A DNA stretch of 64,000 nt from Leptolyngbya sp. O-77 (GTDB lineage Bacteria; Cyanobacteriota; Cyanobacteriia; Elainellales; Elainellaceae). The notes beneath the pieces were generated by a model, which was not told where the DNA came from, did not search any database, and saw nothing but the letters and a program-made list of their open reading frames with translations. Positions 45,365 through 54,117 of this stretch are shown here, one piece after another. The stretch lies in NCBI RefSeq assembly GCF_001548395.1, contig NZ_AP017367.1:3261001-3325000 (forward strand), given 5' to 3'. Both the position numbers and the translations under genes were made by a program. Numbering within the stretch: the first letter of the stretch is position 1; each line of letters begins with the position of its first letter.

Positions 45365-45474
45365 CTAGTGCAGTGTCATGGTTTAGTTTTAGAGTGATGC
45401 CTTGGCTCGTAGTAAGCGCTTCAGCGCTAAAGCGCTTACTACCAACCTAGGTTCTAGCTATGACATAGCACTAG
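45365..45474 (+). mobile_element. MITE-like 110-bp repeat, copy 1
   Basis: Begins CTAGTGCAGTGTCAT and ends ATGACATAGCACTAG, so the ends are imperfect inverted repeats. The centre AAGCGCTTCAGCGCTAAAGCGCTT is palindromic. The reverse complement at 63015-63124 matches in 100 of 110 positions by hand alignment. No coding capacity. Confidence 0.85.
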
Positions 45475-45554
45475 TTAGGCACTAGGCACCATTTAAATAG
45501 TTATTAAATGGTTCAATGAAGCTCTAGGGCAAGCCTCTTCCCTAACCAGTGCCC

Positions 45555-45998
45555 CTAGCCAACCCAGCTTACGTCGCTATCTGACGAGTTCACCGGAGGC
45601 AGAGGCTTAGAAATCGGAACCTCGCGCCGGGCAGGAGTCTTCTGGGCGTTGGCTGGCGCTGCTGGCGGCACTGGCTCGACTCGTTGAGCAGGTGCAGGAA
45701 TCGGGGTCAACGGCGGCTGCTGCTGGCGCTGCTTCTCTTCCCAGTCTTGAAACGCTTTCTTTTCTGGCAGGATCACCTTTTTCATGATCCACTCGATCGT
45801 CTGTTCTTTGACCCAGCCGCGAGCCACCAGCACCTCGCCCAGACGCATCCCAGTCGCCTGCTGATCATTGAGCGCCACCGTCACCTGATCCGGCGTGAGC
45901 AACCCTGCGTCTAGCAGATAGCTACCCAAGCGCTTAGGACGCATCGGCATAGGGATGGATGATACTCGATAGCGATCGCTCCTATCACGCATAGTCAT
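45555..45998 (-). CDS. Stand-alone MshEN (GspE N-terminal-like) protein
   Basis: A 147-residue soluble protein. Residues 23-46 fit the 24-residue MshEN motif exactly in pattern (RLGSYLLDAGLLTPDQVTVA then LNDQ), and a second, weaker copy is at 52-75 (RLGEVLVARGWVKEQTIEWI). MshEN domains at the N-terminus of type IV pilus and type II secretion ATPases bind c-di-GMP. Here the domain is not fused to an ATPase; a Pro-rich tail of about 60 residues follows. It could be a c-di-GMP receptor or a trans-acting pilus-motor regulator; this is inferred from the motif. Confidence 0.78.
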   Translation of the reverse strand: MTMRDRSDRYRVSSIPMPMRPKRLGSYLLDAGLLTPDQVTVALNDQQATGMRLGEVLVARGWVKEQTIEWIMKKVILPEKKAFQDWEEKQRQQQPPLTPIPAPAQRVEPVPPAAPANAQKTPARREVPISKPLPPVNSSDSDVSWVG

Positions 45999-46465
45999 AA
46001 CAACTCACAGCAGATCAGTACAGCGGTATCAAAAGCAAATCTCGGAAAACCCCGACGCTCTGCAACTTTGGAGCAGAAAACCTTTGTAAATTCGTAAATT
46101 CACCTGTAAATCCACCGTAAACCCATATTTAAGCTCACATCTCAGCAAGTAATGACAGGCACGTGTCCTCAGAGAATTTACTGGCTCCTAATGAACAGAC
46201 TGGTCTAGCGACGCTTTCCTACGGGATAATACGGAGACTAGCTCAAGGCGAAAGAGTTCTTTACAGTATAACAACGGAACACTGACTCTTTCTTTATCGA
46301 GACTTTACAGGTTGTTTCAGAATATCTCACCGAATATTTTTCGGCAAGGGGGCGAGATTAATTCTCCATAACCTAGAAAAATGAAATCACCTGGCGATAG
46401 GGGCTGAAACCCCCCAGCGGCAAGACATTCGGACGAATTGCTAACGCTGAGTTAGGTGCTATGGG
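45999..46465. other. 467-bp spacer without recognisable gene
   Basis: It holds repeated GTAAATTC/GTAAATCC words near 46084-46124 and a small hairpin GGGGCTGAAACCCC at 46400-46413. No coding frame or RNA gene is convincing. Confidence 0.45.
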
Positions 46466-47296
46466 TCAGCCCTTGACTCCACTACTGGTATCCGTTGGCA
46501 CGATGTAGCGCTGGAGCAATCCAAACACCAGCAGGATAGGCGCAATCGAAATCACAGACCCCGCTGCAATCAATCGCCAGTCGAGAGAAAATGCACCCGC
46601 AAGCTTTGCAACCCCCAGCGGCAAGGTGTAGTAGTCGGGCTGGTCGAGCAAGATCAGCGGCCAGAGGAAGTCGCTCCAGGCTCCGATAAATACAAAAATC
46701 GCCAGCGTGATCAGGGCAGGGCGCACCGCAGGCAGCATCACATTCCACCAAATCCCCAGTTCCGAACAGCCGTCGATGCGGGCGGCTTCTTCCAGCTCTT
46801 TGGGCACGCCTTGAAACGCCTGACGCAGCAGAAAAATCCCAAAGGCAGAGGCGATCGCCGGCAAGATCAACCCTAAGTACGTATTACGGAGTCCCAGCTT
46901 CACTGCCAGGACATATAGCGGAATCATTACAATTTGAAATGGAATTAGAATTGTCGCCACGATTAGCAAAAACAGCGCCTCGCGACCGCGAAACTGGAGC
47001 CGCGCCAGGGGATAGGCCGCCAGCGAGCAAAACAGCAGGTTTAGCATCACTGTTAGCACTGCGACCAGCGTACTGTTGAACAGGTAGCGTCCGAAGGGAT
47101 TGGTCTGCCACACCGTCACAAAATTTTGCAGCGTCGGTGACTGGGGCCAAAATCGGGGCGGAAACTCAAAAATATTCTCCGTAGGCGCTTTGAACGCCGT
47201 ACTGACCAGCCAGATCAGCGGCAGCAGCATAACGAGGGCGATCGCCCCCAGTAGGGCATACAGCGCAAGGGTTTTGAGCGATCGCGTCGAGGTCAT
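46466..47296 (-). CDS. Carbohydrate ABC transporter permease (MalG type)
   Basis: A 276-residue inner-membrane permease with six helices. The EAA loop reads EEAARIDGCSELGIWWNVML, the MalG-type pattern that docks on the ATPase. It would import a sugar or compatible solute. The partner permease, binding protein and ATPase are not in the window, so it is either a solitary gene or the last gene of an operon whose upstream part is elsewhere; the next gene upstream on this strand is unrelated. Confidence 0.9.
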   Translation of the reverse strand: MTSTRSLKTLALYALLGAIALVMLLPLIWLVSTAFKAPTENIFEFPPRFWPQSPTLQNFVTVWQTNPFGRYLFNSTLVAVLTVMLNLLFCSLAAYPLARLQFRGREALFLLIVATILIPFQIVMIPLYVLAVKLGLRNTYLGLILPAIASAFGIFLLRQAFQGVPKELEEAARIDGCSELGIWWNVMLPAVRPALITLAIFVFIGAWSDFLWPLILLDQPDYYTLPLGVAKLAGAFSLDWRLIAAGSVISIAPILLVFGLLQRYIVPTDTSSGVKG

Positions 47297-47500
47297 TAGG
47301 GGTTGGGGGTTAGGGGTTAGGAAGCACGCTTTTGACTAGCGCCAGCAAGCGCCAGGGGAATTCTTTTGAGTTTACCTGGAGTTCGCCCACGCTCCACCTA
47401 ACCCCCCAATCCCCAACCCCTTACCCCTCTTCACGAGTTTACCTGGAGTTCGCCCACGCTCCACCTAACCCCCCAATCCCCAACAACCCCTTACCCCTCC
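47297..47500. repeat. Telomere-like G/C tracts and a 62-67 bp direct repeat
   Basis: 47297-47321 is G-rich on the plus strand (TAGGGGTTGGGGGTTAGGGG). From 47368 a unit starting GAGTTTACCTGGAGTTCGCC and ending in C-rich TTACCCCTC occurs twice (47368-47429 and 47435-47499), the second with a 3-bp insertion. The C-rich part of the second copy abuts the transglutaminase stop. No gene in this spacer. Confidence 0.88.
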
Positions 47501-48304
47501 TCAACCCTCCTTCACCCACACGCGCATTTCCTGGAGCGTGAGCGGGCCAAACTGGGTCGCTAGGGCGACATCGGCAGCGTCACGACCATAGGCGATCGCA
47601 ATTCGGTTTCCCCGTGGCTCTGGCTGCGTCGCGTCGAAGGTATACCAGCGCCCCTCAGCGGTTGACCCGTCGGGGCTACTGAGGAATGCCTCAAACCAGG
47701 CGTGCAAATCCATTGGCTCCAGTTCGTACAAGTACCCCACCACCATCCGCGCCGGGATCGATAGGCTGCGGCAAAGAGCGATCCCCAGATGGGCAAAGTC
47801 GCGGCAGACACCGATTTTGCTCTGGGCAGTGTCTACGGCTGAGGTGGAGGCGTTGCTGGTGCCGTATTGATATTTCACCTGCTCATGAATCCAGCGGCGG
47901 ATCGCCTCCACCTGGGCATAGCCGGGGTCTGTGTCGCCGACGATGGCGATCGCCTCCTCGTACAGCATGTCCGACTGGCAGTAGCGGCTGGGCAGCAAAA
48001 ACTGCACCACGCTATCGGGCAGCAGTTCCACGGGCACATAGGCGGCATCGGGCGCAACGTCGATTTCGTCGGCGGTTTCCACACAGGCGGCGGTGTAAAC
48101 CAGAAACCGCCCCTCTGGCGTGACCAGCCGCTGGCAGAGATTGCCATAGCTGTCGGTGTATTCCACCACGGGTACGGGCGGCTCCAGCCGATATTCCTCG
48201 CGTACGATCCACTGGCCCTCACCGCTGCGGGGGCGCAACATCAGCAGCAGCGGACTTGGCGCTTCTGCCGAAAATAAAAGCTGACAGCCTGCTTCCAGCC
48301 GCAT
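47501..48304 (-). CDS. Transglutaminase-like domain protein
   Basis: A 267-residue protein. An N-terminal beta domain is followed by a transglutaminase-like core: catalytic Cys in KIGVCRDFAHLGIALCRSL, His in LEPMDLHAWFEAF and Asp in WYTFDATQ. No signal peptide, so probably cytoplasmic. Bacterial members are usually predicted proteases or amidases. The gene upstream (48332-48817) is 27 bp away on the same strand, suggesting a functional pair. Confidence 0.88.
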   Translation of the reverse strand: MRLEAGCQLLFSAEAPSPLLLMLRPRSGEGQWIVREEYRLEPPVPVVEYTDSYGNLCQRLVTPEGRFLVYTAACVETADEIDVAPDAAYVPVELLPDSVVQFLLPSRYCQSDMLYEEAIAIVGDTDPGYAQVEAIRRWIHEQVKYQYGTSNASTSAVDTAQSKIGVCRDFAHLGIALCRSLSIPARMVVGYLYELEPMDLHAWFEAFLSSPDGSTAEGRWYTFDATQPEPRGNRIAIAYGRDAADVALATQFGPLTLQEMRVWVKEG

Positions 48305-48331
48305 TTGGGAATCCTTAACCGATAGCTGGCG

Positions 48332-48817
48332 CTACAAGGACTGCATTTCTAGATTCAGCACATAGTGCCCAAGCTGCAAGTTTTCTGTCCACAGCTCATA
48401 CTCTACGCGCAAGTGGCGGGGCTGGGGATCGGAAATCAGCTTCAGGTGGCGTGTGTAATTTCGCAGGCGCATTTGGTCGCTGATGCCCAGATTGCCAGAC
48501 TGCGATCGCAGCCAATAGCGGCTGATGCCGTAGACTCCCTGTTCCCAAAAGTGGCGGTAGCTGATGCTGCCGTTGCCCTGCATGGTCATAATCACGCGGT
48601 AGGGCGAAATTTCGAGCCAGAGCAGGTGGGGCTGCTGGGCTTGGTCAGCCGAGGTTTCCCCTTCGGAATAGTCCATAAACAGCGGCTCCGTCAGCACGAC
48701 ATGATAGCGGCCCGGCTCTTTTTCATAGAGTGCGGCAGAGGCTTCCACCACCGACCAGAGCGGCGAATTCAGCGACATCCAGGACAAACAGACTGGCTGG
48801 CGGTGTTCGGTGAGCAT
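48332..48817 (-). CDS. Conserved hypothetical protein, partner of transglutaminase gene
   Basis: A 161-residue soluble protein (148 if the ATG at 48778 is used). It is rich in aromatic residues and beta-strand patterns (HLLWLEISPYRVIMTMQG, ISYRHFWEQGVYGISRYWL, HLRVEYELWTENLQLGHY). I do not recognise a family. The short spacing suggests co-transcription with the transglutaminase-like gene. Confidence 0.62.
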   Translation of the reverse strand: MLTEHRQPVCLSWMSLNSPLWSVVEASAALYEKEPGRYHVVLTEPLFMDYSEGETSADQAQQPHLLWLEISPYRVIMTMQGNGSISYRHFWEQGVYGISRYWLRSQSGNLGISDQMRLRNYTRHLKLISDPQPRHLRVEYELWTENLQLGHYVLNLEMQSL

Positions 48818-49071
48818 AGCTAAAGAGGGCTACTAATACAAAGGACTGGGAAAATAAAAGGGGCTGGGAAAATGATTTTTTTGTCCAGTCAAGCAGGTTT
48901 GATGATGCCAACCAAGTGGAAGAGACGCAGAAGAAACGCGGAATAGACTCTGGCGGCAACGGATGCAATTAGGCGGGTGATCTGGCCGTTACATGGCTCT
49001 GGTAGCGTAGTAAACGCAGCGATGGCGAAGCACGCTCGACGAGGCAATTGCCCACCTACGGAACTATAGCA

Positions 49072-50417
49072 ATGCAGACGGCTTCTATCACCCTCAAAAC
49101 CACCGAACATCATCATGTGCTGACAATCTCGCCGCCTGTGGATCTGGCGCTGAGGGGGGCGATCGCCATTCCTGGCGACAAGTCCATTTCCCACCGGGCG
49201 CTAATGCTGGGGGCGCTGGCGGAGGGCACGACGGAGATTCGCGGGCTGCTGCTGGGGGAAGATCCCCTGAGTACAGCCGCCTGCTTTCGGGCGATGGGCG
49301 CAAAAATCTCTGAGCTGAATACGGAACGGGTGACGGTGGAAGGCATCGGGCTGGGGCGGCTCCAGGAACCCGCCGACGTGCTGAATGCGGGCAACTCTGG
49401 CACCACGATGCGGCTGATGCTGGGCATTCTGGCATCCCATGCGGGGCGATTTTTCACTGTCACGGGCGACGCATCGCTGCGATCGCGCCCCATGTCTCGC
49501 GTGATCCGTCCGCTCCAGGAGATGGGCGCACAGATCTGGAGCCGCACTGGCGGACTCGCGCCGCTGGCGGTGCAGGGGCAGGCGCTGAAGCCGATTCACT
49601 ACGCTTCGCCGATCGCCTCGGCCCAGGTGAAATCCTGCATTTTGCTGGCGGGGCTGGCGACCGAAGGCAAGACAATCGTCAGCGAACCGGCGCTGTCGCG
49701 CGACCACAGCGAACGGATGCTGCGGGCCTTTGGGGCAGAAATTTTGGTTGATCCCGACACCTGTAGCGCGGCGGTGGTGGGCCCGGCGCGGCTGACCGGG
49801 CAGCCCGTCATCGTTCCCGGCGACATCAGCTCGGCGGCGTTTTGGCTGGTGGCCGGGGCGATCGCCCCCGGTTCTGACTTGCTCATTCAAAATGTCGGGC
49901 GTGAACCCAACGCGCACGGGGCATTCTCGACGCGCTGGCGCAGATGGAAGCCGACGTGACGCTGGAACATGTCCGCGAGGTGGCGGGCGAACCCGTCGCC
50001 GATCTGCGCGTGCGCGGCCACAATCGGCTGAAGGCGGGCCACATCGGCGGCGACCTGATCCCCAGGCTGATCGACGAAATCCCCATTCTGGCAGTGGCGG
50101 CCGCCTTTGCCGAAGGGACGACCGTCATCTCCGATGCCGCCGAACTGCGCGTGAAAGAGAGCGATCGCCTCGCCGTGATGGCCACCCAGCTCAGCCGCCT
50201 GGGCGCAACCGTCACCGAGCGCCCCGACGGGCTAGAAATCACGGGCGGCTCCCCGCTCCACGGAGCCGAAGTCGATAGCCACACCGACCACCGCATTGCC
50301 ATGAGCCTGGCGATCGCCGCCCTCCGCGCCACAGGCCCCACCACGATCCACCGCGCCGAAGCCGCTGCGGTTTCCTATCCGGGGTTTGTGGACACGCTGA
50401 GGCAGGTGATGGGGTGA
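49072..50417 (+). CDS. aroA: EPSP synthase (two frameshifts)
   Basis: The ATG at 49072 starts the protein; a TTG at 49048 adds eight residues. AIPGDKSISHRALMLGAL, NAGNSGTTMRLMLG and LSRDHSERMLRAFG are shikimate-3-phosphate and PEP site motifs, and the C-terminal part has IDEIPILAVAAAFAEGTT and LRVKESDRL. The frame breaks at an extra G in GTCGGGCGTG (49897-49899) and another in ACGGGGCATT (49918-49921). Removing both joins QNVGVNPTRTGILDALAQMEADV. Restored length 447 residues. The enzyme makes EPSP in the shikimate pathway and is essential, so sequence error is likely. Confidence 0.94.
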
Positions 50418-50562
50418 TAGGGTGATGGAGCGATGGGGTGTTGGGGTGTTGGGCGGGTACGGGGATGAGGCGATGATGGGATGAGGGGCAATACTCAGGG
50501 AATCCTCTCCTCATCTCCCCCTCTCCTCATCAATTTCCATCACTCCAACACTCTCTCCCTCC

Positions 50563-50596
50563 TCCTAACCCCCAACCCCCAACCCCTAACCCCTCC
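50563..50596. repeat. Telomere-like C-rich tract after the proA-like stop
   Basis: Runs of C4-5 separated by AA or TAA end directly at the stop codon of the minus-strand gene. In its mRNA the stop is followed by four or more G4-5 runs. Between aroA and this tract (50418-50562) the DNA goes from G-rich (GGTGATGG, GGGGTGTT words) to C-rich, with no gene. Confidence 0.9.
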
Positions 50597-51865
50597 TCAC
50601 CCGCTCCCCTGCACCACGTACTTCAGCGTGGTCAGCGTTTCTAGCGTAATTAGCCCGCGCCGATGTCCCTTCTGGTTCGACATGCCGAGGGCGATGGGGC
50701 TGCCCTGCTTGGGGTTGCGATAAAAGCGGGGGGAGGCATTGATGTAGGTGGTGGCGCTGTTGATGTGCAGAGCAAACTGATGGCTTTCCTGATACGATTC
50801 CGTGACCAGGCAGTCGGCGTGGCCGCTGCTGTGGCGATTCATAAAGGCGATCGCCTCCTCTAGCCCGCTGACCGCGCAAAAGGCGATCGTGCCGTCCAGG
50901 TAGGGGCGCTGCCACTCACCGTCTTCTGCCAGCGCCAGGTCAGGAAATTCTGCCACCAGCCCCGCATCGCCCCGCAGCCGAAAGCCTTTGTCACGCAGGC
51001 TACGCCAGAGGGCTTGCAGCGTGTTGGGGTCGTGGTGAGTGCTGATCAGTACTTTTTCGATGGCGTTGACTGGATCAGGTTCGCTCTGGTGGCTGTCGAG
51101 AATCATGCTCCGCGCCAGATCCAGGCTGCCGGAGGGTGACCAGTAGAGATAGCAGTTGCCAATTGCCGTTTTTAGCACGGGCACGGTCGCCTGGCGGATC
51201 ACTTGGTTGACCAGGCTGACGCGACCGTAGGGAATCACCAGGTTGACATAGGCATCTTGCGTCACCAGTTCGCGGATGGAGTCGCCCTGGTCGGTAGGAA
51301 TCCAGCCGAGGGCATCGGTGGGCAGGCCGGCTTCCTGGAGGGCGAGTTTCAGCGTGCTGGCGATCGCCTGGTTGGAGTTGCTGGCTTCGCTGCTGCCCCG
51401 CAGGACGATGCTGTTGCCCGTGCGAATGCATAGCCCAGCGGCGATCGCCCCCAGTTCGGGAAACGCCTCATACACCAGCGCAATCACCCCCAGCGGCATG
51501 AGCTGGCAATAGGACTGAGAATGGCTGAGCGAGTAAGGAATCGTCAGCATTTGCTGCGTCGGGTCGGCTAGCTCCGAGAGCCGCTGCAACATTTTGACCA
51601 CTGCCTCGATCCGCTCTGGGGTCAGCTTTAGCCATTCCAGCACCAGATCGGGCACGGCCATTTCTCGACTGGCTTCGAGATCTAGCGTGTTGGCCTCAAG
51701 AATATCGTCCTGCTGATCCTTCAGCACATCAGCCATCACCTGGAGCGCCCGACTGCGATCGCCCCCTTTCATCGCAGCCAAATGACCCGCCGCCGCATAA
51801 GCCCGATGAAGCGTGGTCAGCAAGTCGGCTGGGGAGTCTAAAGAATCCTGACTGTTAGAAAACAC
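50597..51865 (-). CDS. proA: Glutamate-5-semialdehyde dehydrogenase family protein (ProA-like)
   Basis: A 422-residue member of the gamma-glutamyl phosphate reductase family. PLGVIALVYEAFPE and RTGNSIVLRGSSEA are the cofactor region, the catalytic Cys is in KTAIGNCYLYWSP, and RRGLITLETLTTLKYVVQG closes the protein as in ProA. Several positions (YWSPSGSLDLA, ASPRFYRNPKQGS) depart from typical ProA, so it may be the second, divergent paralogue known in cyanobacteria. If canonical, it reduces glutamyl-5-phosphate in proline synthesis. Confidence 0.82.
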   Translation of the reverse strand: MFSNSQDSLDSPADLLTTLHRAYAAAGHLAAMKGGDRSRALQVMADVLKDQQDDILEANTLDLEASREMAVPDLVLEWLKLTPERIEAVVKMLQRLSELADPTQQMLTIPYSLSHSQSYCQLMPLGVIALVYEAFPELGAIAAGLCIRTGNSIVLRGSSEASNSNQAIASTLKLALQEAGLPTDALGWIPTDQGDSIRELVTQDAYVNLVIPYGRVSLVNQVIRQATVPVLKTAIGNCYLYWSPSGSLDLARSMILDSHQSEPDPVNAIEKVLISTHHDPNTLQALWRSLRDKGFRLRGDAGLVAEFPDLALAEDGEWQRPYLDGTIAFCAVSGLEEAIAFMNRHSSGHADCLVTESYQESHQFALHINSATTYINASPRFYRNPKQGSPIALGMSNQKGHRRGLITLETLTTLKYVVQGSG

Positions 51866-52117
51866 GGTAATGAACTGTGAAAAACGCCGTCGTTCATTGC
51901 ACTAAGCAATTCACTGCACAAATATTGCCCTGATAATCTATTGCGCTAATACAGCTTTAACCTGTAAGGCTCTTGCCTGTAAAGCTCACGGCTGTAAAGC
52001 TTTGAGGAAAAGCCATAGTAGCGTATTGCAATAGCACAGCGCGATCGCACAGTCTCATGACCTTTCAGCCTACGACGAAATGCGACAGGGTTGCATCCGA
52101 ATTGCTAACTGTGTTAT
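51866..52117. repeat. Spacer with three 10-bp iterons at 15-bp spacing
   Basis: CTGTAAGGCT (51962), CTGTAAAGCT (51977) and CTGTAAAGCT (51992) repeat with an exact 15-bp period. No coding frame is seen from 51866 to the tandem array at 52118. Confidence 0.65.
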
Positions 52118-52274
52118 GCAGAGCGTTCGTCGTGGTGACTTCAGTCGCCCGGTTCACAGCTAACCCTTCAGAGGCAGAGCGTTCGTAGTGGTGACTTCAG
52201 TCGCCCGGTTCACGGCTAGCAGAGCGTTCGTAGTGGCGACTTCAGTCGCCCGGTTCACGGCTAGCCCTTCAGAG
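52118..52274. repeat. Three tandem 45-56 bp repeats beside the IS
   Basis: A 56-bp unit beginning GCAGAGCGTTCGT and containing GACTTCAGTCGCCCGGTTCAC occurs at 52118-52173, 52174-52218 (lacking the last 11 bp) and 52219-52274. Copies differ at only a few positions. The array is followed by the small hairpin AGGCTAAAGCCT and lies 55 bp from the insertion sequence. Confidence 0.88.
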
Positions 52275-52339
52275 GCAGGCTAAAGCCTGCACTACAGGCT
52301 AGGGGCAGAATTTTCGCCTCAGAGTGCTAGGGCGTGTCA

Positions 52340-52729
52340 TCAATTAAGCCAAATAAGGGCAGCCGCCATGTAAATTGCACTCAGAAACGTCTCGGCTAAC
52401 TTGTCATAGCGTGTCGCAATCGCTCGATACTGCTTGAGTTTGGCAAAGAAGTTCTCAATCAGATGCCGCGCTTTGTATAGCTCCTTGTCGTAATCACGCG
52501 GTGTCTTGCGGTTTCGCTTGGGCGGAATCACAGCCGTCTTGCCCTGTTGTTGGAGTCGCTCAATCACCCGTTGGTCTGCGTCATATCCTTTGTCAGCCAG
52601 GACTGTATCAGCTTGAATATTCTCTAGCAGCACATCAGCCCCATCAAGGTCACAGGTCTGCCCGGGTGTGAGGTGAAAGCCTGTCGGATTGCCCAGTGCA
52701 TCGACAGTCGCATGAATCTTGGTGCTCAA
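52340..52729 (-). CDS. IS5-family transposase OrfB, copy 1
   Basis: A 129-residue catalytic half. DTVLADKGYDADQ holds the second catalytic Asp and ARHLIENFFAKLKQYRAIATRYDK the Glu of the DDE triad (motif Y-x2-R-x3-E-like). The first codon of the free-standing frame is a TTG, so it is probably made only as a fusion with OrfA by frameshifting. Confidence 0.88.
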   Translation of the reverse strand: MSTKIHATVDALGNPTGFHLTPGQTCDLDGADVLLENIQADTVLADKGYDADQRVIERLQQQGKTAVIPPKRNRKTPRDYDKELYKARHLIENFFAKLKQYRAIATRYDKLAETFLSAIYMAAALIWLN

Positions 52730-53103
52730 TCCCCCTTTACTACGACCAATGGCTTGGGCATTGGCATCCCCCCCTTTGCCCCAGCACTATGCTGATGAGC
52801 ACGCACAATCGTGGTGTCGATCATGGCGTATTCGTTGTCTGCATCTTCAGACAGCACCTGAAACACCCGTTGCCATACGCCCGTCTTTGCCCAGCGCCGA
52901 AAGCGGGTGTGAACCTTGCGAAAATGACCAAACCGCTCTGGCAAGTCTCGCCAGGGAATGCCGGCTCGATATCGATATAGCACTGCCTCGACAAACAGAC
53001 GATTATCCTTTGCTGTGACTCCTACCGCCCCCGCTCGTCCAGGGAGCAAATCTTGGAGCCGTTCCCATTGGTCATCGCGCAGGGCGTAGCGTCGGGTTGT
53101 CAT
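52726..53103 (-). CDS. IS5-family transposase OrfA, copy 1
   Basis: A 125-residue product: MTTRRYALRDDQWERLQDLL and AVLYRYRAGIPWRDLPERFG form the N-terminal DNA-binding part, and EYAMIDTTIVRAHQHSAG supplies the first catalytic Asp. At AAAGGGGGGG (about 52769-52778) a -1 slip would continue as GGDANAQAIGRSKGGLSTKI into OrfB, giving the full DDE enzyme; without slippage the frame ends 19 codons later. Confidence 0.9.
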   Translation of the reverse strand: MTTRRYALRDDQWERLQDLLPGRAGAVGVTAKDNRLFVEAVLYRYRAGIPWRDLPERFGHFRKVHTRFRRWAKTGVWQRVFQVLSEDADNEYAMIDTTIVRAHQHSAGAKGGMPMPKPLVVVKGD

Positions 53104-53233
53104 AATCGTCAGATAGCTGAATCACTGCTGATTACAGCTTATCTAATTGATGACACTCCCTAGCTGGCGAATGGAAATTTAGCTCACAAAACTGGGTTCA
53201 CAGAACTGGGCAACAGCCAGAACTTACGATTGC

Positions 53234-53641
53234 CTAACGCCGACAGGCCAGCCACAGCATAAACGCCAGCATGACCGACAGCACCAGCGCCGCCACCACC
53301 CGAAACGCCACCTGAGAGCCAGCGGGCGCGCTCAGCGTCGTCAGCAGCAGCAGAAACACCAGCGCAAACATAAACAGCAGCGTCAGCGGCACATAGCCCT
53401 TGCCCAGCGATGGGTTCACCACAATCCACTGATGGCCGTTCCAGCGCCACGCCCGCTTGTAGGGATAGTTGGTCGAAAGCTGCTCAATCGTATGTCCGCT
53501 GTCTTGCACGACGAAAATTTGCTGACATCGGTTGCAGCCAAAGGCATCCGTCAGCGCAATGGGTGTCAACTTACCCCGCCGACGACAAGGGCAGGGATAG
53601 TCGCCATTCAAATCGATTTTATGGGGTTTCTGAGTTTGCAC
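53234..53641 (-). CDS. Conserved membrane protein with zinc-ribbon-like cysteines
   Basis: A 135-residue protein. Two Cys pairs (YPCPCRRRG and FGCNRCQQIF) in the first 45 residues look like a small zinc ribbon; RWNGHQWIVVNPSLGKGY follows, then two transmembrane helices (about 82-101 and 110-132). A similar arrangement is found in other cyanobacteria as I recall, function unknown. It is the first gene after the IS. Confidence 0.72.
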   Translation of the reverse strand: MQTQKPHKIDLNGDYPCPCRRRGKLTPIALTDAFGCNRCQQIFVVQDSGHTIEQLSTNYPYKRAWRWNGHQWIVVNPSLGKGYVPLTLLFMFALVFLLLLTTLSAPAGSQVAFRVVAALVLSVMLAFMLWLACRR

Positions 53642-54045
53642 AAGCAGAGCAGCGATGAGTGTGATGCAAGCGGTGCAAGGCCTAGCGAGTCAAGCGCCAA
53701 AGGAATGTCATCCGAGAACAACCAGGGAGTTGTCTGAGCAACGTTACCAATACGCGCCAAGATTCAGACCGATTCTAACATTCCCATTTGTGAGAGTCAG
53801 CGGCGAGAAAGCACAAGCGCGATCGCCCATAAAACCAGTACAAGTGAGGCTATCTAAACTCATCCTACAGTTGTGAGCTGAGAGATCAGTGGAAAATTCG
53901 CTTAAGCTTGGATAAAGCTCAAGAATTTGGCAAAAATTCAGTCAAAAAGAGTCTCATTTGGCAGATACCAAAAGCCCGTGCCGCAGGCCATCCACCTCTG
54001 CTTAGAGCTTGCTTAGGAAAACCAGTTAGCTTCCTGTAATCGAAG
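53642..54045. other. Spacer upstream of tRNA-Gly
   Basis: No gene recognised on either strand. It includes the promoter of the zinc-ribbon-like gene and the 3' flank of tRNA-Gly. Confidence 0.4.
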
Positions 54046-54117
54046 CGGGTAACGCGATTCGAACGCGCGACATTCACCTTGGCAAGGTGACGCTCTACCA
54101 CTGAGCTATACCCGCGA
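54046..54117 (-). tRNA. tRNA-Gly (GCC)
   Basis: A 72-nt cloverleaf on the minus strand: acceptor GCGGGTA pairs with TACCCGC, the anticodon stem-loop CACCTTGCCAAGGTG gives GCC, and GCGTTCGAATCGC forms the T arm. CCA is not encoded. Confidence 0.95.

Larger units (their letters stand above)
52330..53160 (-). mobile_element. IS5-family (IS427-like) insertion sequence, copy 1
   Basis: 831 bp bounded by inverted repeats GGGCGTGTCATCAATTA and GGGAGTGTCATCAATTA (16 of 17 identical), flanked by TA on both sides as the target duplication. It holds two overlapping transposase frames joined by a G7 slippage site. Confidence 0.93.
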
